Origin: Arthrobacter sp. ATA002
GTDB lineage: Bacteria; Actinomycetota; Actinomycetes; Actinomycetales; Micrococcaceae
DNA length: 64,000 nucleotides
Reading direction: 5' to 3'
Assembly: GCF_026898095.1 (NCBI RefSeq)
Contig: NZ_CP114015.1
Coordinates: 496,001-560,000 of the forward strand
Part shown: positions 54,635 through 62,931 of the stretch, piece after piece
How positions within the stretch are numbered: position 1 is the first letter of the stretch
Layout: each line of letters opens with the position of its first letter
Position numbers and translations under genes: made by a program
Notes under the pieces: generated by a model
Told to the model about the DNA's origin: nothing
What the model saw: the letters and a program-made list of their open reading frames with translations, nothing else
Database searches by the model: none

Positions 54635-57500
54635 TTAGTGCTGCGACCGGCGGGAACGGCCGCTGGCCAGCATGATGAGCGGGACCATCAGCAGGAGCAG
54701 CGGGATGAGCACGGCCAGGACCTTCGGCGAAGTGACAATCTCACCGGGGGTCATGGCGGTGGTGCTGGCCCGCATCGTGTCGGCGCCTTCGGAGATCTGT
54801 CCGTTGCCGCCGTCGAGCGTCTCGCTGCCTTCGGCGAGTTTGTTGCCCTCGGCCAGCTCCGTGGCGCCGTCCAACAGGTCGCCGGTCCCGGCGGTGAGTG
54901 TCTTGCCGCCGTCGTCCAGTTTCACGACACCCTCGGCGAGGCTTCCGCTGCCGGTGACGAGCTTGCTGGTGCCTTCCGCCAGCGTGGTGGCGCCGGTTGC
55001 CAGCTTGTCGTTGCCCTCTGCAAGCGTTGCTGCTCCGGCTTCCAACGTGCCAAGACCGGTGGAGAGGGTTTGGGCGCCGGTGGCGAGCTTTTCCGCGCCG
55101 GCAACCAGTTCCGGAGTCTTGGCGGCCAGTTCGGAGGCGCCGGCATTAAGCTTGCCTGCCCCTTCAGCGATGACGCCGTTGCCTTCCGCCAATGTGCCGG
55201 CTCCGGCACGCAGCGTTCCGAGCCCGTCGGAAAGCTCCCCGGCTCCGGCGGAGAGGCTCTCAGCCCCGGTGGTCAGTGTTCCGGTGCCGGTCGCCAGCTG
55301 GCCGGCACCGGCCTCCAGTGCCTGGGTACCCGCAGCCAGGGTTTCCGCCCCGGCATTCAGGGTTCCCGCGCCTTCAGCGATGGCTCCGTTGCCCTTGACC
55401 AGGTCCCCGGCACCGGCGCGCAGCGCCGTGAGTCCGGCCGACAGGTCCGAGGCGCCGGTGGAAAGATCTCCTGCTCCGGCGTTCAACCTTTCGGCACCTG
55501 TAGCAAGGTCACCGGCGCCGAGGGCGAGGTCCGGCGTTCCCGCCGCCAGGGCCGATGCGCCGGTGTTGAGCTTGCCGGCACCGTCGGCAAGCTGCGCGTT
55601 GCCGGTTGCCAGATCCTCGGATCCGGTTTCCAGAGCAGCAGATCCGGCGGACAGCCGGCCGATGCCGGACTCCAGCGCCCCGGCGCCGTCGAGGACCTGC
55701 TGCGCACCGCCCCGAAGGGCCAGCGCGCCCTCAGCGAGCAGACCTGCACCTTCGGCTACTCCTGCCGCACCCTGACGCAGTCCGGGTTCTTCGGCCGTTC
55801 CCTGGCCGTCAAAGCCGGCCTTGATGGCGAGGATTCCACCGTGGAGGGTTTCTGCTCCGGCGGCAACCTGGGTTCCGCCGTCCTGCACCAGCGGGACGCC
55901 ATCGGAGAGGGCAGCTGCGCCGGCACCGGCCGTGACCGCACCTGCACGGACCGTTTCCAACCCATCCTTGAGCTGACTGTTATAGGTGTTGGTAAACTTC
56001 GCGGCCCCGGTGGCGACTGTGTCCACGCCCGTCCTGGTAGCTTCCGCCTGCCCGGTCACTGCAGCCAGACGGCTGGCAAGCTCAGCGTCGGTAAGCGTGG
56101 CGGCGTCATTCTGCAGCGCCTGCAGTTTCGCCACCATATCGGCAGCGGCCGTTGAAGCATTTCCTGCCCCCGCGGCCACCGCGTCGGCACCGGCTGCCAA
56201 CTTCTCAGCGCCGAATTGGACGGCCGGTATGCCGGCAGCAAGGGCTGCTGCACCGTCGCGCAGCTGCGGTCCGCCGTCGACCAGGGCGTTAACGCCGTTC
56301 GATAGGGCCCGTGCACCCTGCGCCAGGGCTTCCGAACCGCCCGCAGCATTGTCCACGCCGTCCCCCAACAGCTCGGCGCCGGCGTTGACGCGGTTGGCGC
56401 CGGACACGAGGTCCTTGGTGCCCTGAACTGCAGCTGCGGTTCCGTCGCGGAGCGTGGTGCTGCCGCCCCGGAGCGCTTCGGCGCCCGAAGCAAGCTCGGA
56501 GACTCCGGCATTGACCCCGGCGGCACCTTCGGCCACTTTCCTGGCTCCGGTGTTCGCGGAATCGGCGCCGGTCTTCAGGACGCCGGTACCGGACGCAATC
56601 TCCTGCGCTCCGTCGTCGGCGCGCTTGGCGCCTTCCTGCAGCAGCAGGCTCCCGTCCTCGATGCCGGCAGCGCCGACAGCAACCTGGTTTGTGCCGGCTG
56701 ACAGGGCGGCGGCTCCGTCCTTGGCATTCCCGGCTCCGGTCTCCAGCTTACCTGCACCGGCTTTTGCGTCAGCAGCACCGGACCTGAGCACTCCGGCACC
56801 TGCGGCGAGCTTTCCGGCGCCGTCGCTGGCTGCTTTGGCACCGTCCCGGAGCTTGAGGCCGCCGTTGTTCAGCTCCTGGGCTCCGCCGGTGATTTTGTCG
56901 GCGCCGTCGCGAAGAGCGAGGCCGCCGTCGTTGAGCTGTCCTGCACCTGCGTTCAGTGTTTGTGCCCCTTCGGCGGCGCTGAGCGCTCCGGTGGCCAGAT
57001 CTCCGGAACCGGCGGCGAGCTGGCCGGCACCGTCGGAGGCCCGTACGGCCCCGTCGCGGAGTTGGATGCCCCCGCTGGCAAGTTGTCCCGCACCCGCGTT
57101 GGCTGTCCCGGCGCCGGTGGCGAGCTTAAGCGCGCCCTCCGAAGCGGAGACGGCACCGGTCTGCAGCTTCAGCACCCCTTCATCCAAGGACACCGCACCG
57201 TCCTTCAGGGATACCGCACCGGTCTTGGCGGAGGTTATGCCCCTGGCCAAAGTGGTTGCACCGGCGTCGACCTTGTCACTCCCGGCGGACACCTTCTCCG
57301 CGCCTTCGCGGGCTTTTGCAGCCCCTTCCCTAAGGTCGCCGGCGCCTGTGGACGCCTTCGCTGAGTTCCGTTGCTTCAGCGGCAACCCTGCTGCTGAAGA
57401 GCACGAAGAAGGCGAGGAGAAGGATCAGGAACAGGGCTAGAAGGGCTGTCAGGAGAATATGCGGGCGGGAACTAGGCCTGCCGGACGGAGAACTCGTCAT
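54635..57500 (-). CDS. giant heptad-repeat protein with TM at both ends, YhgE/Pip-like rod (frame break near 57358)
   Basis: About 954 residues after removing one extra base near 57358. The N-terminal TM (HILLTALLALFLILLLAFFVLF) and the C-terminal TM (KVLAVLIPLLLLMVPLIMLA) flank about 120 copies of a seven-residue unit L-x-x-G-A-x-x. A non-repeat coiled-coil-like section (MVAKLQALQNDAATLTDAEL) interrupts it about two-thirds through. The heptad pattern is that of the YhgE/Pip (phage infection protein) and EsaA families, but the usual multi-TM C-terminal module is absent. A rod or fibre outside the membrane is expected. AAAGGAAT precedes ATG 57500. No RND or secretion genes are adjacent. Confidence 0.7.
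54800..57350 (-). repeat. array of ~120 heptad-coding (21-bp) units
   Basis: The pattern L-x-x-G-A-x-x repeats through most of the coding sequence. One ten-heptad block (LRAGAG.. GNGAIAEGAGTLNAG) recurs 70 residues later with minor changes (LRAGAG.. GNGVIAEGAGKLNAG), indicating block duplication. Confidence 0.8.
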
Positions 57501-57830
57501 TGAAATTCCTTTTCTGGTCACTACCCGGTCCCGCGGCTGGGTGGGTGCGAGAGGTGCCGGTGGGCTCGGTACTCTCAGTGGCGCCGGATCGAAAGCGCCT
57601 CTTCTTTGATGACGATTTCCCCGACAGGAGTGTGATCTCCGTTACATCTAACTTACTGGTCGGTAACAAAGCAAGGGTTTCGGAAAATAAGTTACCGCCG
57701 GGTAGGTTGCGGCCGCGGTGAAATTCAGTTAGTGCCCCCGGCGTGTCAGGGCAATGGCGGCGGGCGCCATGGTGAATGCTGGCGGCAATGGCAGTTTGCA
57801 GGCACTTCACCATGCACGAGGGAGTTATGG
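57501..57830. other. divergent control region of heptad-repeat and OFA-transporter genes
   Basis: No gene in the 330 bp. It holds two palindrome-like sites described separately and is AT-richer around 57600-57690. The OFA gene has GGGAGTT just upstream of its start. Confidence 0.6.
57653..57666. promoter_or_regulatory. near-palindrome TTACTG-GT-CGGTAA, related to the site at 53274
   Basis: Shares TTACTG and GTAA ends with the thioesterase-promoter palindrome. A weaker relative, TTACCG-CC-GGGTAG, lies at 57692-57705. They are 153-190 bp from the heptad-repeat gene start. Confidence 0.5.
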
Positions 57831-59231
57831 ATGAGCTGGCTTGACCGTGAAAACACCATCGCCCCGCCGGGCTTCAACCGCTGGTTAATCCCGCCGGCAG
57901 CACTGGCGGTCCACCTTTGCATTGGCCAGGTCTATGCGACGAGCGTGTACAAAAACGCACTGGTGGAACACTTTGACGCAAGCTTGACGCAGATCGGCAT
58001 CATTTTTTCGGTGGCCATCGTCATGCTGGGCCTGTCGGCCGCAGTCATGGGCACCTGGGTGGACCGGAACGGCCCGCGCAAGGCGATGTTTGTGTCCGCT
58101 GTGTTTTGGACCGGTGGTTTCCTGGTTGGTGCAGCCGGGATATTCACCGACCAGCTTTGGCTCCTTTACCTCGGCTACGGAGTGATCGGCGGCATAGGGC
58201 TGGGGATCGGGTACATTTCCCCAGTCTCGACCCTGATCAAATGGTTCCCCGACAGGCCGGGGCTGGCCACCGGAATGGCCATCATGGGCTTTGGCGGCGG
58301 CGCGCTGATCGCAAGTCCGCTCTCGTCTGCCCTGCTCACTTTTTACGACCCTGATTTCGGCACTGCGGGAAGCGAGGCGGGGCAGGCTGTCGGCAAGCTC
58401 TTCCTCACCCTCGCGGCCGTGTATCTCGTCTATATGCTGTACGGAGCATGGACCATTAAGGTGCCGGCCGACGGATGGCGCCCCGAGGGATTCGACCCGG
58501 CCAAGGTGGCGAGCAAGTCCCTGGTCACCACCAACCACGTGTCCGCCGCAAACGCCATCAAGACGCGCCAGTTCTGGCTGGTATGGATCGTGCTTTTCTG
58601 CAACGTGACGGCGGGGATCGGCATCCTGGAACAGGCCGCGCCGATGATCCAGGACTTTTTCCGCCAGCCCGACGGCGTGTCCCTGGTCAGTGCGGCGGTG
58701 GCCGGCGGCTTCGTGGGGCTGCTGTCGATCGGCAACATGGGTGGACGCTTTGTTTGGTCCGCGACCTCTGACGTGATCGGCCGCAAGCGTATTTACATGG
58801 TCTACCTGGGTGCCGGAGCCGTGCTGTACCTGATGCTCTCCCTGTTCGGAAGCGTTTCCACCATCCTGTACGTCCTGCTGGCCTTCGTCATCCTGTCCTT
58901 TTACGGTGGCGGCTTCGCGACGGTGCCGGCCTACCTGCGGGACCTCTTTGGCACCTACCAGGTGGGCGCCATCCACGGCCGGCTGCTCACGGCCTGGTCC
59001 GCTGCCGGCATTGCCGGACCGCTGATCGTGAACTCCTTCCTGGATGCCCAGGGCACGCCCGGTGAACTGGATGCCGGGGCCTATCAGCCGGCCCTGCTGA
59101 CGATGGTGGGACTCCTGGTCATCGGCTTCATCGCCAACCTGCTGGTGCGTCCGGTCGACGCGAAGCACCATGAGCCGCAGACGGGAACCGGTCCGGTCAC
59201 AGCAACCGAGATGGAGGATGAGCACAAATGA
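57831..59231 (+). CDS. OFA (oxalate/formate antiporter) family MFS transporter
   Basis: 466 residues with twelve TM segments: FNRWLIPPAALAVHLCIGQVY, the cytosolic MGTWVDRNGPRKAM loop (MFS motif A region), GLGIGYISPVSTLIKWFPDR, GGRFVWSATSDVIGRKRIYM and YVLLAFVILSFYGGGFATVPA. The OFA group exchanges small carboxylates or related anions. GGGAGTT precedes ATG 57831. Its stop overlaps the start of a 36-codon gene for a single-TM protein. Confidence 0.9.
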   Translation: MSWLDRENTIAPPGFNRWLIPPAALAVHLCIGQVYATSVYKNALVEHFDASLTQIGIIFSVAIVMLGLSAAVMGTWVDRNGPRKAMFVSAVFWTGGFLVGAAGIFTDQLWLLYLGYGVIGGIGLGIGYISPVSTLIKWFPDRPGLATGMAIMGFGGGALIASPLSSALLTFYDPDFGTAGSEAGQAVGKLFLTLAAVYLVYMLYGAWTIKVPADGWRPEGFDPAKVASKSLVTTNHVSAANAIKTRQFWLVWIVLFCNVTAGIGILEQAAPMIQDFFRQPDGVSLVSAAVAGGFVGLLSIGNMGGRFVWSATSDVIGRKRIYMVYLGAGAVLYLMLSLFGSVSTILYVLLAFVILSFYGGGFATVPAYLRDLFGTYQVGAIHGRLLTAWSAAGIAGPLIVNSFLDAQGTPGELDAGAYQPALLTMVGLLVIGFIANLLVRPVDAKHHEPQTGTGPVTATEMEDEHK

Positions 59232-59338
59232 AAAAATCCGCGAATGCACGGGTCGCATTGAGCTGGCTGCTGGTGGGTGTGCCGCTGGCGTACGGAGTCT
59301 TCCAGACCCTGTCCCGGGCCGCTGCCCTGTTCGGCTGA
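59228..59338 (+). CDS. 36-residue single-TM protein, OFA transporter small subunit
   Basis: ATG 59228 overlaps the transporter stop as ATGA. The translation is MKKSANARVALSWLLVGVPL then a short loop and AYGVFQTLSRAAALFG. A single hydrophobic stretch (residues ~8-27) with a basic N-terminus fits a membrane-spanning partner, known as MFS transporter small subunit in related operons. It was too short for routine gene callers. Confidence 0.75.
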   Translation: MKKSANARVALSWLLVGVPLAYGVFQTLSRAAALFG

Positions 59339-59369
59339 CGCCCCGAAGCCGGGCAGGGCATGCGGGGCC

Positions 59370-59618
59370 GCTGCTACGGGTGAAGGAGCCAACGCGGTGT
59401 TCGACTTTGTGGCGAACCAGGCCACGATGGACCTCGGCAAGGCCACGATTCGTTCCCCGTACTGGGGCAGCCGGCCGGAACTGATTGCAGTCCTGGACCT
59501 GGCCCGCTCCAGCGGGATCAATGTGCACACCGAGGTCTAGTCCTTGGATGATGCTCCCAGGGCCTACGAAAAGCTGAAGAACAATGAGATCCTCGGGCGG
59601 GCGGTCATCGTTCCCTAA
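59370..59618 (+). pseudogene. remnant of zinc-type alcohol dehydrogenase (C-terminal part)
   Basis: The frame reads GEGANAVFDFVANQATMDLG, skips the central Rossmann strands, then PYWGSRPELIAVLDLARSSG and HTEV, a TAG stop at 59538, and in the same frame SLDDAPRAYEKLKNNEILGR to a natural TAA at 59616. Together this is the C-terminal third of an MDR alcohol dehydrogenase with an internal deletion of roughly 25 residues and a nonsense codon. No start or N-terminal part is present. It overlaps the end of the convergent APH-like gene. Confidence 0.75.
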
Positions 59619-60753
59619 TCCGCGGTGGCTCCTCATCGGCAGCGGCAGGGGACAGGCCGGCGAAGACGCGCGCCTGCTGCAGCAGCTGTGGCACGCCGGC
59701 CTCCATGGAGGGGGCAAACTGCGTGTCGCGGGGACGCTCGCCCTTGAGCCACCGGGTGTAAATGGCTTCGCAAAAAATCGACGCCTTCCACAGGGCCAGG
59801 GCCTGGTACCAGGGCAGCGCGTCGAGCGACAAGCCGGTCTGTGACTGGTAGCGCGCGATGACTTCGCTTCGCCGCAAATACCCCGGGCTGCGGGTGACGG
59901 CAGTCAGTTCCAGCGGACTCGGCGGGCTGCCCGGCTCGGCGTAGGTCGCCGTCAGGTAGCCAAGGTCGGCGAGCGGATCGCCGACGGCTGCCATTTCCCA
60001 GTCCAGGACGGCGGACACCCGCGCGGGTGCGCCGCGGTGGAACATCAGGTTCCCCGGGCGGTAGTCGCCATGGAGGACGGCAGCCTGCCGGCTGTCCGGA
60101 AGGTTGTCGGCCAGCCATCCGCCCAGGAGTGCGACGTCGGGAAGGGACCGCGTGGTGTTGATGTCCCAGAGCGCGGAGAACCGCTCCACCTGCCGGCGAA
60201 GGTAGCCTTCCGGGCGGCCGAAGGAAGCGAGGTCGCCGGCCGTTACGTCCACTTGGTGCAGCTGCACCAAAGTGTCGACGACGGCGTTGCTGGTCGCCAC
60301 CCGCTGCTCCGCGGAGTTCAGCGCCGCCGGGATCGTGTTGGTGATGACGAGGCCGTCCAGATACGTCATGACATAGAACGGCACGCCGAGGACGGACTCG
60401 TCCGGGCACACCGCCAGGATGTCCGGAACGGGAACACCGCTGCCCTGCAGGATTTGCTGGATCCGCGCTTCGCGCACCATGTCGTGCGTCGACGGCGGCA
60501 GCGGAGGACGGGGCCCGCGCCGGAGCACGAAGGTGTCGCTGCCGCGCTGGATGCGGTACGTGATGTTCGACTGTCCGTCACCGATCTGCGCCCAGGACAG
60601 CGGACCTGTACCGAGATTATGGTCGTCGAGGAAGGCAGTAACCGTATCGAGGATGAGCAGGGGCGGCGAGGCCAGTGTGTCGGCGTCGGCGCGGGTGGCC
60701 ACTACTTCGGTGCCGTCGGGTACGGAGAGCAGTGCCGCTGTGCCCGGTGCCAT
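59605..60753 (-). CDS. aminoglycoside phosphotransferase-like kinase (ACAD10/11-associated type)
   Basis: 382 residues. The protein-kinase-like APH fold shows GDGQSNITYRI and FVLRRGPRPPLPPSTHDM at the N-terminus, catalytic HGDYRPGNLMFH (Asp base, Asn Mg ligand) and DWEMAAVGDPLADLGYL. This subgroup accompanies acyl-CoA dehydrogenases and in known cases phosphorylates the 4-hydroxyl of 4-hydroxyacyl-CoA. ATG 60753 lies inside the end of the dehydrogenase gene upstream, so the two are coupled. Confidence 0.88.
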   Translation of the reverse strand: MAPGTAALLSVPDGTEVVATRADADTLASPPLLILDTVTAFLDDHNLGTGPLSWAQIGDGQSNITYRIQRGSDTFVLRRGPRPPLPPSTHDMVREARIQQILQGSGVPVPDILAVCPDESVLGVPFYVMTYLDGLVITNTIPAALNSAEQRVATSNAVVDTLVQLHQVDVTAGDLASFGRPEGYLRRQVERFSALWDINTTRSLPDVALLGGWLADNLPDSRQAAVLHGDYRPGNLMFHRGAPARVSAVLDWEMAAVGDPLADLGYLTATYAEPGSPPSPLELTAVTRSPGYLRRSEVIARYQSQTGLSLDALPWYQALALWKASIFCEAIYTRWLKGERPRDTQFAPSMEAGVPQLLQQARVFAGLSPAAADEEPPRIRER

Positions 60754-62013
60754 GCCCTACGCCTCGGCTGAGCTGTAGGAGGAGTGCCGTCGACGCCGGC
60801 CTGGAACGGGGCACCTTCTTCCACTGCGCGCCTCCGGGCAGCCGAGGCCCGGCGGGCAATCGCCCATTTGTGCGTTTCGTTGGAGCCGTCGTAGATGCGG
60901 AAGGCCCGCACCTCGTTGAGGTAGGACGCCAGCGGCAGGCGGTCCGAGACGCCGTCGCCGCCGCACAGCTGCAGGGATCGGTCGATCACCCGGTACACCG
61001 CCTCTGAGGTATGCGCCTTGGCTACCGAGGACAGTGCGGAACCTGCCTTGGCATCGGTGTCCAGCAGCAGGGCTGTCTTGGTGATGATGGCATCGGAGGT
61101 TTCCAGATCCATCACGTTTAGCGCCAGCATGTCCTGGGCGATGCCCAGTTCGTGCATCGCGGAGCCGAACATATGCCGGGTGTTGGTCCGGTCCAGGGCA
61201 ATGTCCATGGCCCGCCGGGCCAGCCCAAGCCAGCGCATGCAGTGGGTCAGCCGGGCCGGCCCCAGGCGCACCTGGGCATACCGGAAGCCCTGGCCCGGCG
61301 CACCCAGGACGGCGGTGTCAGGCACGAAGACGTCCTCGAAGTACAGGTGCGGGTGCCCACCGCCAATGGCGCGGTCCATGGTGTTAATTTGGTCGCCAAT
61401 GCGTACGCCGGGGGCATCCATGTCCACCAGCAGCATGGTGGCCCCGGCTGGGGCGGCATCCTCGTGCGGAAGCATCGAGGGCGGGGGTGCGGACCATGAC
61501 GATGCAGAAGGAGGCGTTGTTGGCGCCGCTGGTGAAGCGCTTGTGGCCGTTGATGACCCAGCCGCCATCCACTTTCGCCGCAGCGGACTGCAGTGCGGCC
61601 GGATCCGACCCGGCGCCCGGGTGGGGCTCGGTCATTCCGAAGCAGGAGCGTACCCCGCCGGCCACCAGCGGACGCAGATACCGCTCCTTCTGCTCTTCCG
61701 TGCCGATCAGTCCAAGCATGTGCATGTTGCCTTCATCGGGTGCCTGGCAGTTCAGGACCGTCGGGCCGATGAGCGAGTACCCGGCCTCCTGGAAGACCGG
61801 GGACCAGAACCGGAGCGGCAGGTCCTGTCCGCCGTAGTCCTTCGGCGCATGCGGTGCGAAGACGCCGGCGGTCCGCGCCGCGGCGCGCAGCCGCCCGAGG
61901 GTGGTCTCGTCCAGCCGTTCGCCGGGAGCGGGTTCGGCCGGCATGACCACGGACCGGATGAAGTCCCGGGTGCGGATCCGCAGGTCCTCGGCATCGGGTG
62001 GCAGGGTGTCCAT
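60702..62013 (-). CDS. acyl-CoA dehydrogenase (frame break near 61473)
   Basis: About 436 residues after removing one C from the C5 run near 61473. N-terminal half: FGMTEPHPGAGSDPAALQSA (FAD-binding TEP motif) and GHKRFTSGANNASFCIVMV. C-terminal half: FEDVFVPDTAVLGAPGQGFR, LTHCMRWLGLARRAMDIAL, LCGGDGVSDRLPLASY and IYDGSNETHKWAIARR. These are diagnostic of the ACAD10/11-like subgroup. It oxidises an acyl-CoA or removes a phosphate group from a phospho-acyl-CoA. The 3' end overlaps the APH gene by 52 bp; a stop at 60757 in the N-terminal frame just before the APH start hints at a further frame slip. Confidence 0.86.
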
Positions 62014-62032
62014 GAAGGTGTTCCTTTGCTGT

Positions 62033-62815
62033 TCAGGCGTTGCCGCCGGCGGCCAGCAGGCCGCCGTCGAGGTTTAGGATCTGGCCGGTGATCCAGGCTG
62101 CGTCGTCGGAGGCCAGGAACGCCGCAGCGGCGGCCACATCCCCGGGGGTGCCGAGCCGGCCGAGGGGGTACGCGGCGGCCACCTGTTCTTCCCGCCCTTC
62201 ATACAGTGCGCGGGCAAACTGTGTCTTCACGACGGCCGGTGCGAGGGCGTTAACCCGGATGGCAGGTCCCAGCTCCACGGCCAGCGACCGGGTGAGCTGC
62301 TCGATGGCGGCCTTGCTGATGCCGTAGAAGCTGATGCCCGGAGACGGCGTCTGCGCGCTGACGGAGGACAGGTTGATCACCGATCCGCCGCGGCCGGCAA
62401 AATCGAGCTTTGCGTGGTGATAGGCGTCCTGCACCCAGCCAAGCGTGCCGTAGAGGTTGACGTCGATAATCTTGCGGGCCGCTTCCGGGTCCAGGTCCAT
62501 CAGCGGCCCATACACCGGGTTGATGCCTGCGTTGTTGACGAGAATGTCCAAGTGGCCGAAGACGCCGGCCACCGTGTCGAGGACCTCGGCGCGGTGCGCG
62601 GCGTCGTCCGATTTGCCGGCCACCGCCAGCACCGACCCCTGCGGGAAGGACGCCGCGGCTTCGTGCAGCGGATCCTGCCGGCGGGCCGTAATGCAGACCC
62701 GGGCGCCCTCGGCAGCGAGGCGCCGGGCAACGGCAAGGCCGATGCCGCGGCTGGCTCCGGTGACGACGGCGGTCTTGCCCTCCAGCCGATGAGCGCTGAC
62801 GCTGTTTTCCTGCAC
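62033..62815 (-). CDS. SDR-family oxidoreductase (FabG-like)
   Basis: 260 residues from GTG 62815, preceded by AGAGGAG. Classical SDR with TGASRGIGLAVARRLAAEGA, NNAGINPVYGP, Ser in VINLSSVSAQTPSPG, YGISKAAIEQLT (YxxxK) and C-terminal ITGQILNLDGGLLAAGG. It probably oxidises a 3-hydroxyacyl-CoA or a similar hydroxyl. It is 19 bp before the acyl-CoA dehydrogenase gene on the same strand, so likely part of one operon with it. Confidence 0.9.
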   Translation of the reverse strand: MQENSVSAHRLEGKTAVVTGASRGIGLAVARRLAAEGARVCITARRQDPLHEAAASFPQGSVLAVAGKSDDAAHRAEVLDTVAGVFGHLDILVNNAGINPVYGPLMDLDPEAARKIIDVNLYGTLGWVQDAYHHAKLDFAGRGGSVINLSSVSAQTPSPGISFYGISKAAIEQLTRSLAVELGPAIRVNALAPAVVKTQFARALYEGREEQVAAAYPLGRLGTPGDVAAAAAFLASDDAAWITGQILNLDGGLLAAGGNA

Positions 62816-62845
62816 TGGAGCTCCTCTGTGGATACTGACTAACCA

Positions 62846-62855
62846 ACCGCTCGGT
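62846..62855. promoter_or_regulatory. candidate TetR-type operator ACCGAGCGGT
   Basis: The core ACCG-CT-CGGT sits 31 bp before the SDR start and is flanked by GGTTAG on the minus strand, like TetR-type operators of fatty-acid genes in actinobacteria. No TetR gene is visible next to it. Confidence 0.4.
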
Positions 62856-62931
62856 ATGGCGGCCGCTACCGCCAGTCTGGAGCAGCGCCCCGGGCGTGTC
62901 AAGCATCACACCGTGGCGTCGGCGCAGCAGT

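Noticed and set aside
54638-56155. Long plus-strand frames antisense to the heptad-repeat gene (505 and 367 residues and others).
   Set aside because: They arise because the 21-bp repeat keeps other frames open. Composition is Ser/Ala/Pro or Gly-rich without family resemblance, while the minus-strand frame has TM helices, a ribosome site and heptads.
54800-57350. Regular 21-bp repeats considered as a CRISPR-like or satellite array.
   Set aside because: The repeats are degenerate, contiguous and in frame with a coherent heptad protein; there are no identical repeats separated by spacers.
57885-59717. Minus-strand frame of 610 residues antisense to the OFA transporter.
   Set aside because: The plus-strand transporter has twelve TM segments and family motifs; the antisense frame is His/Arg/Gln-rich.
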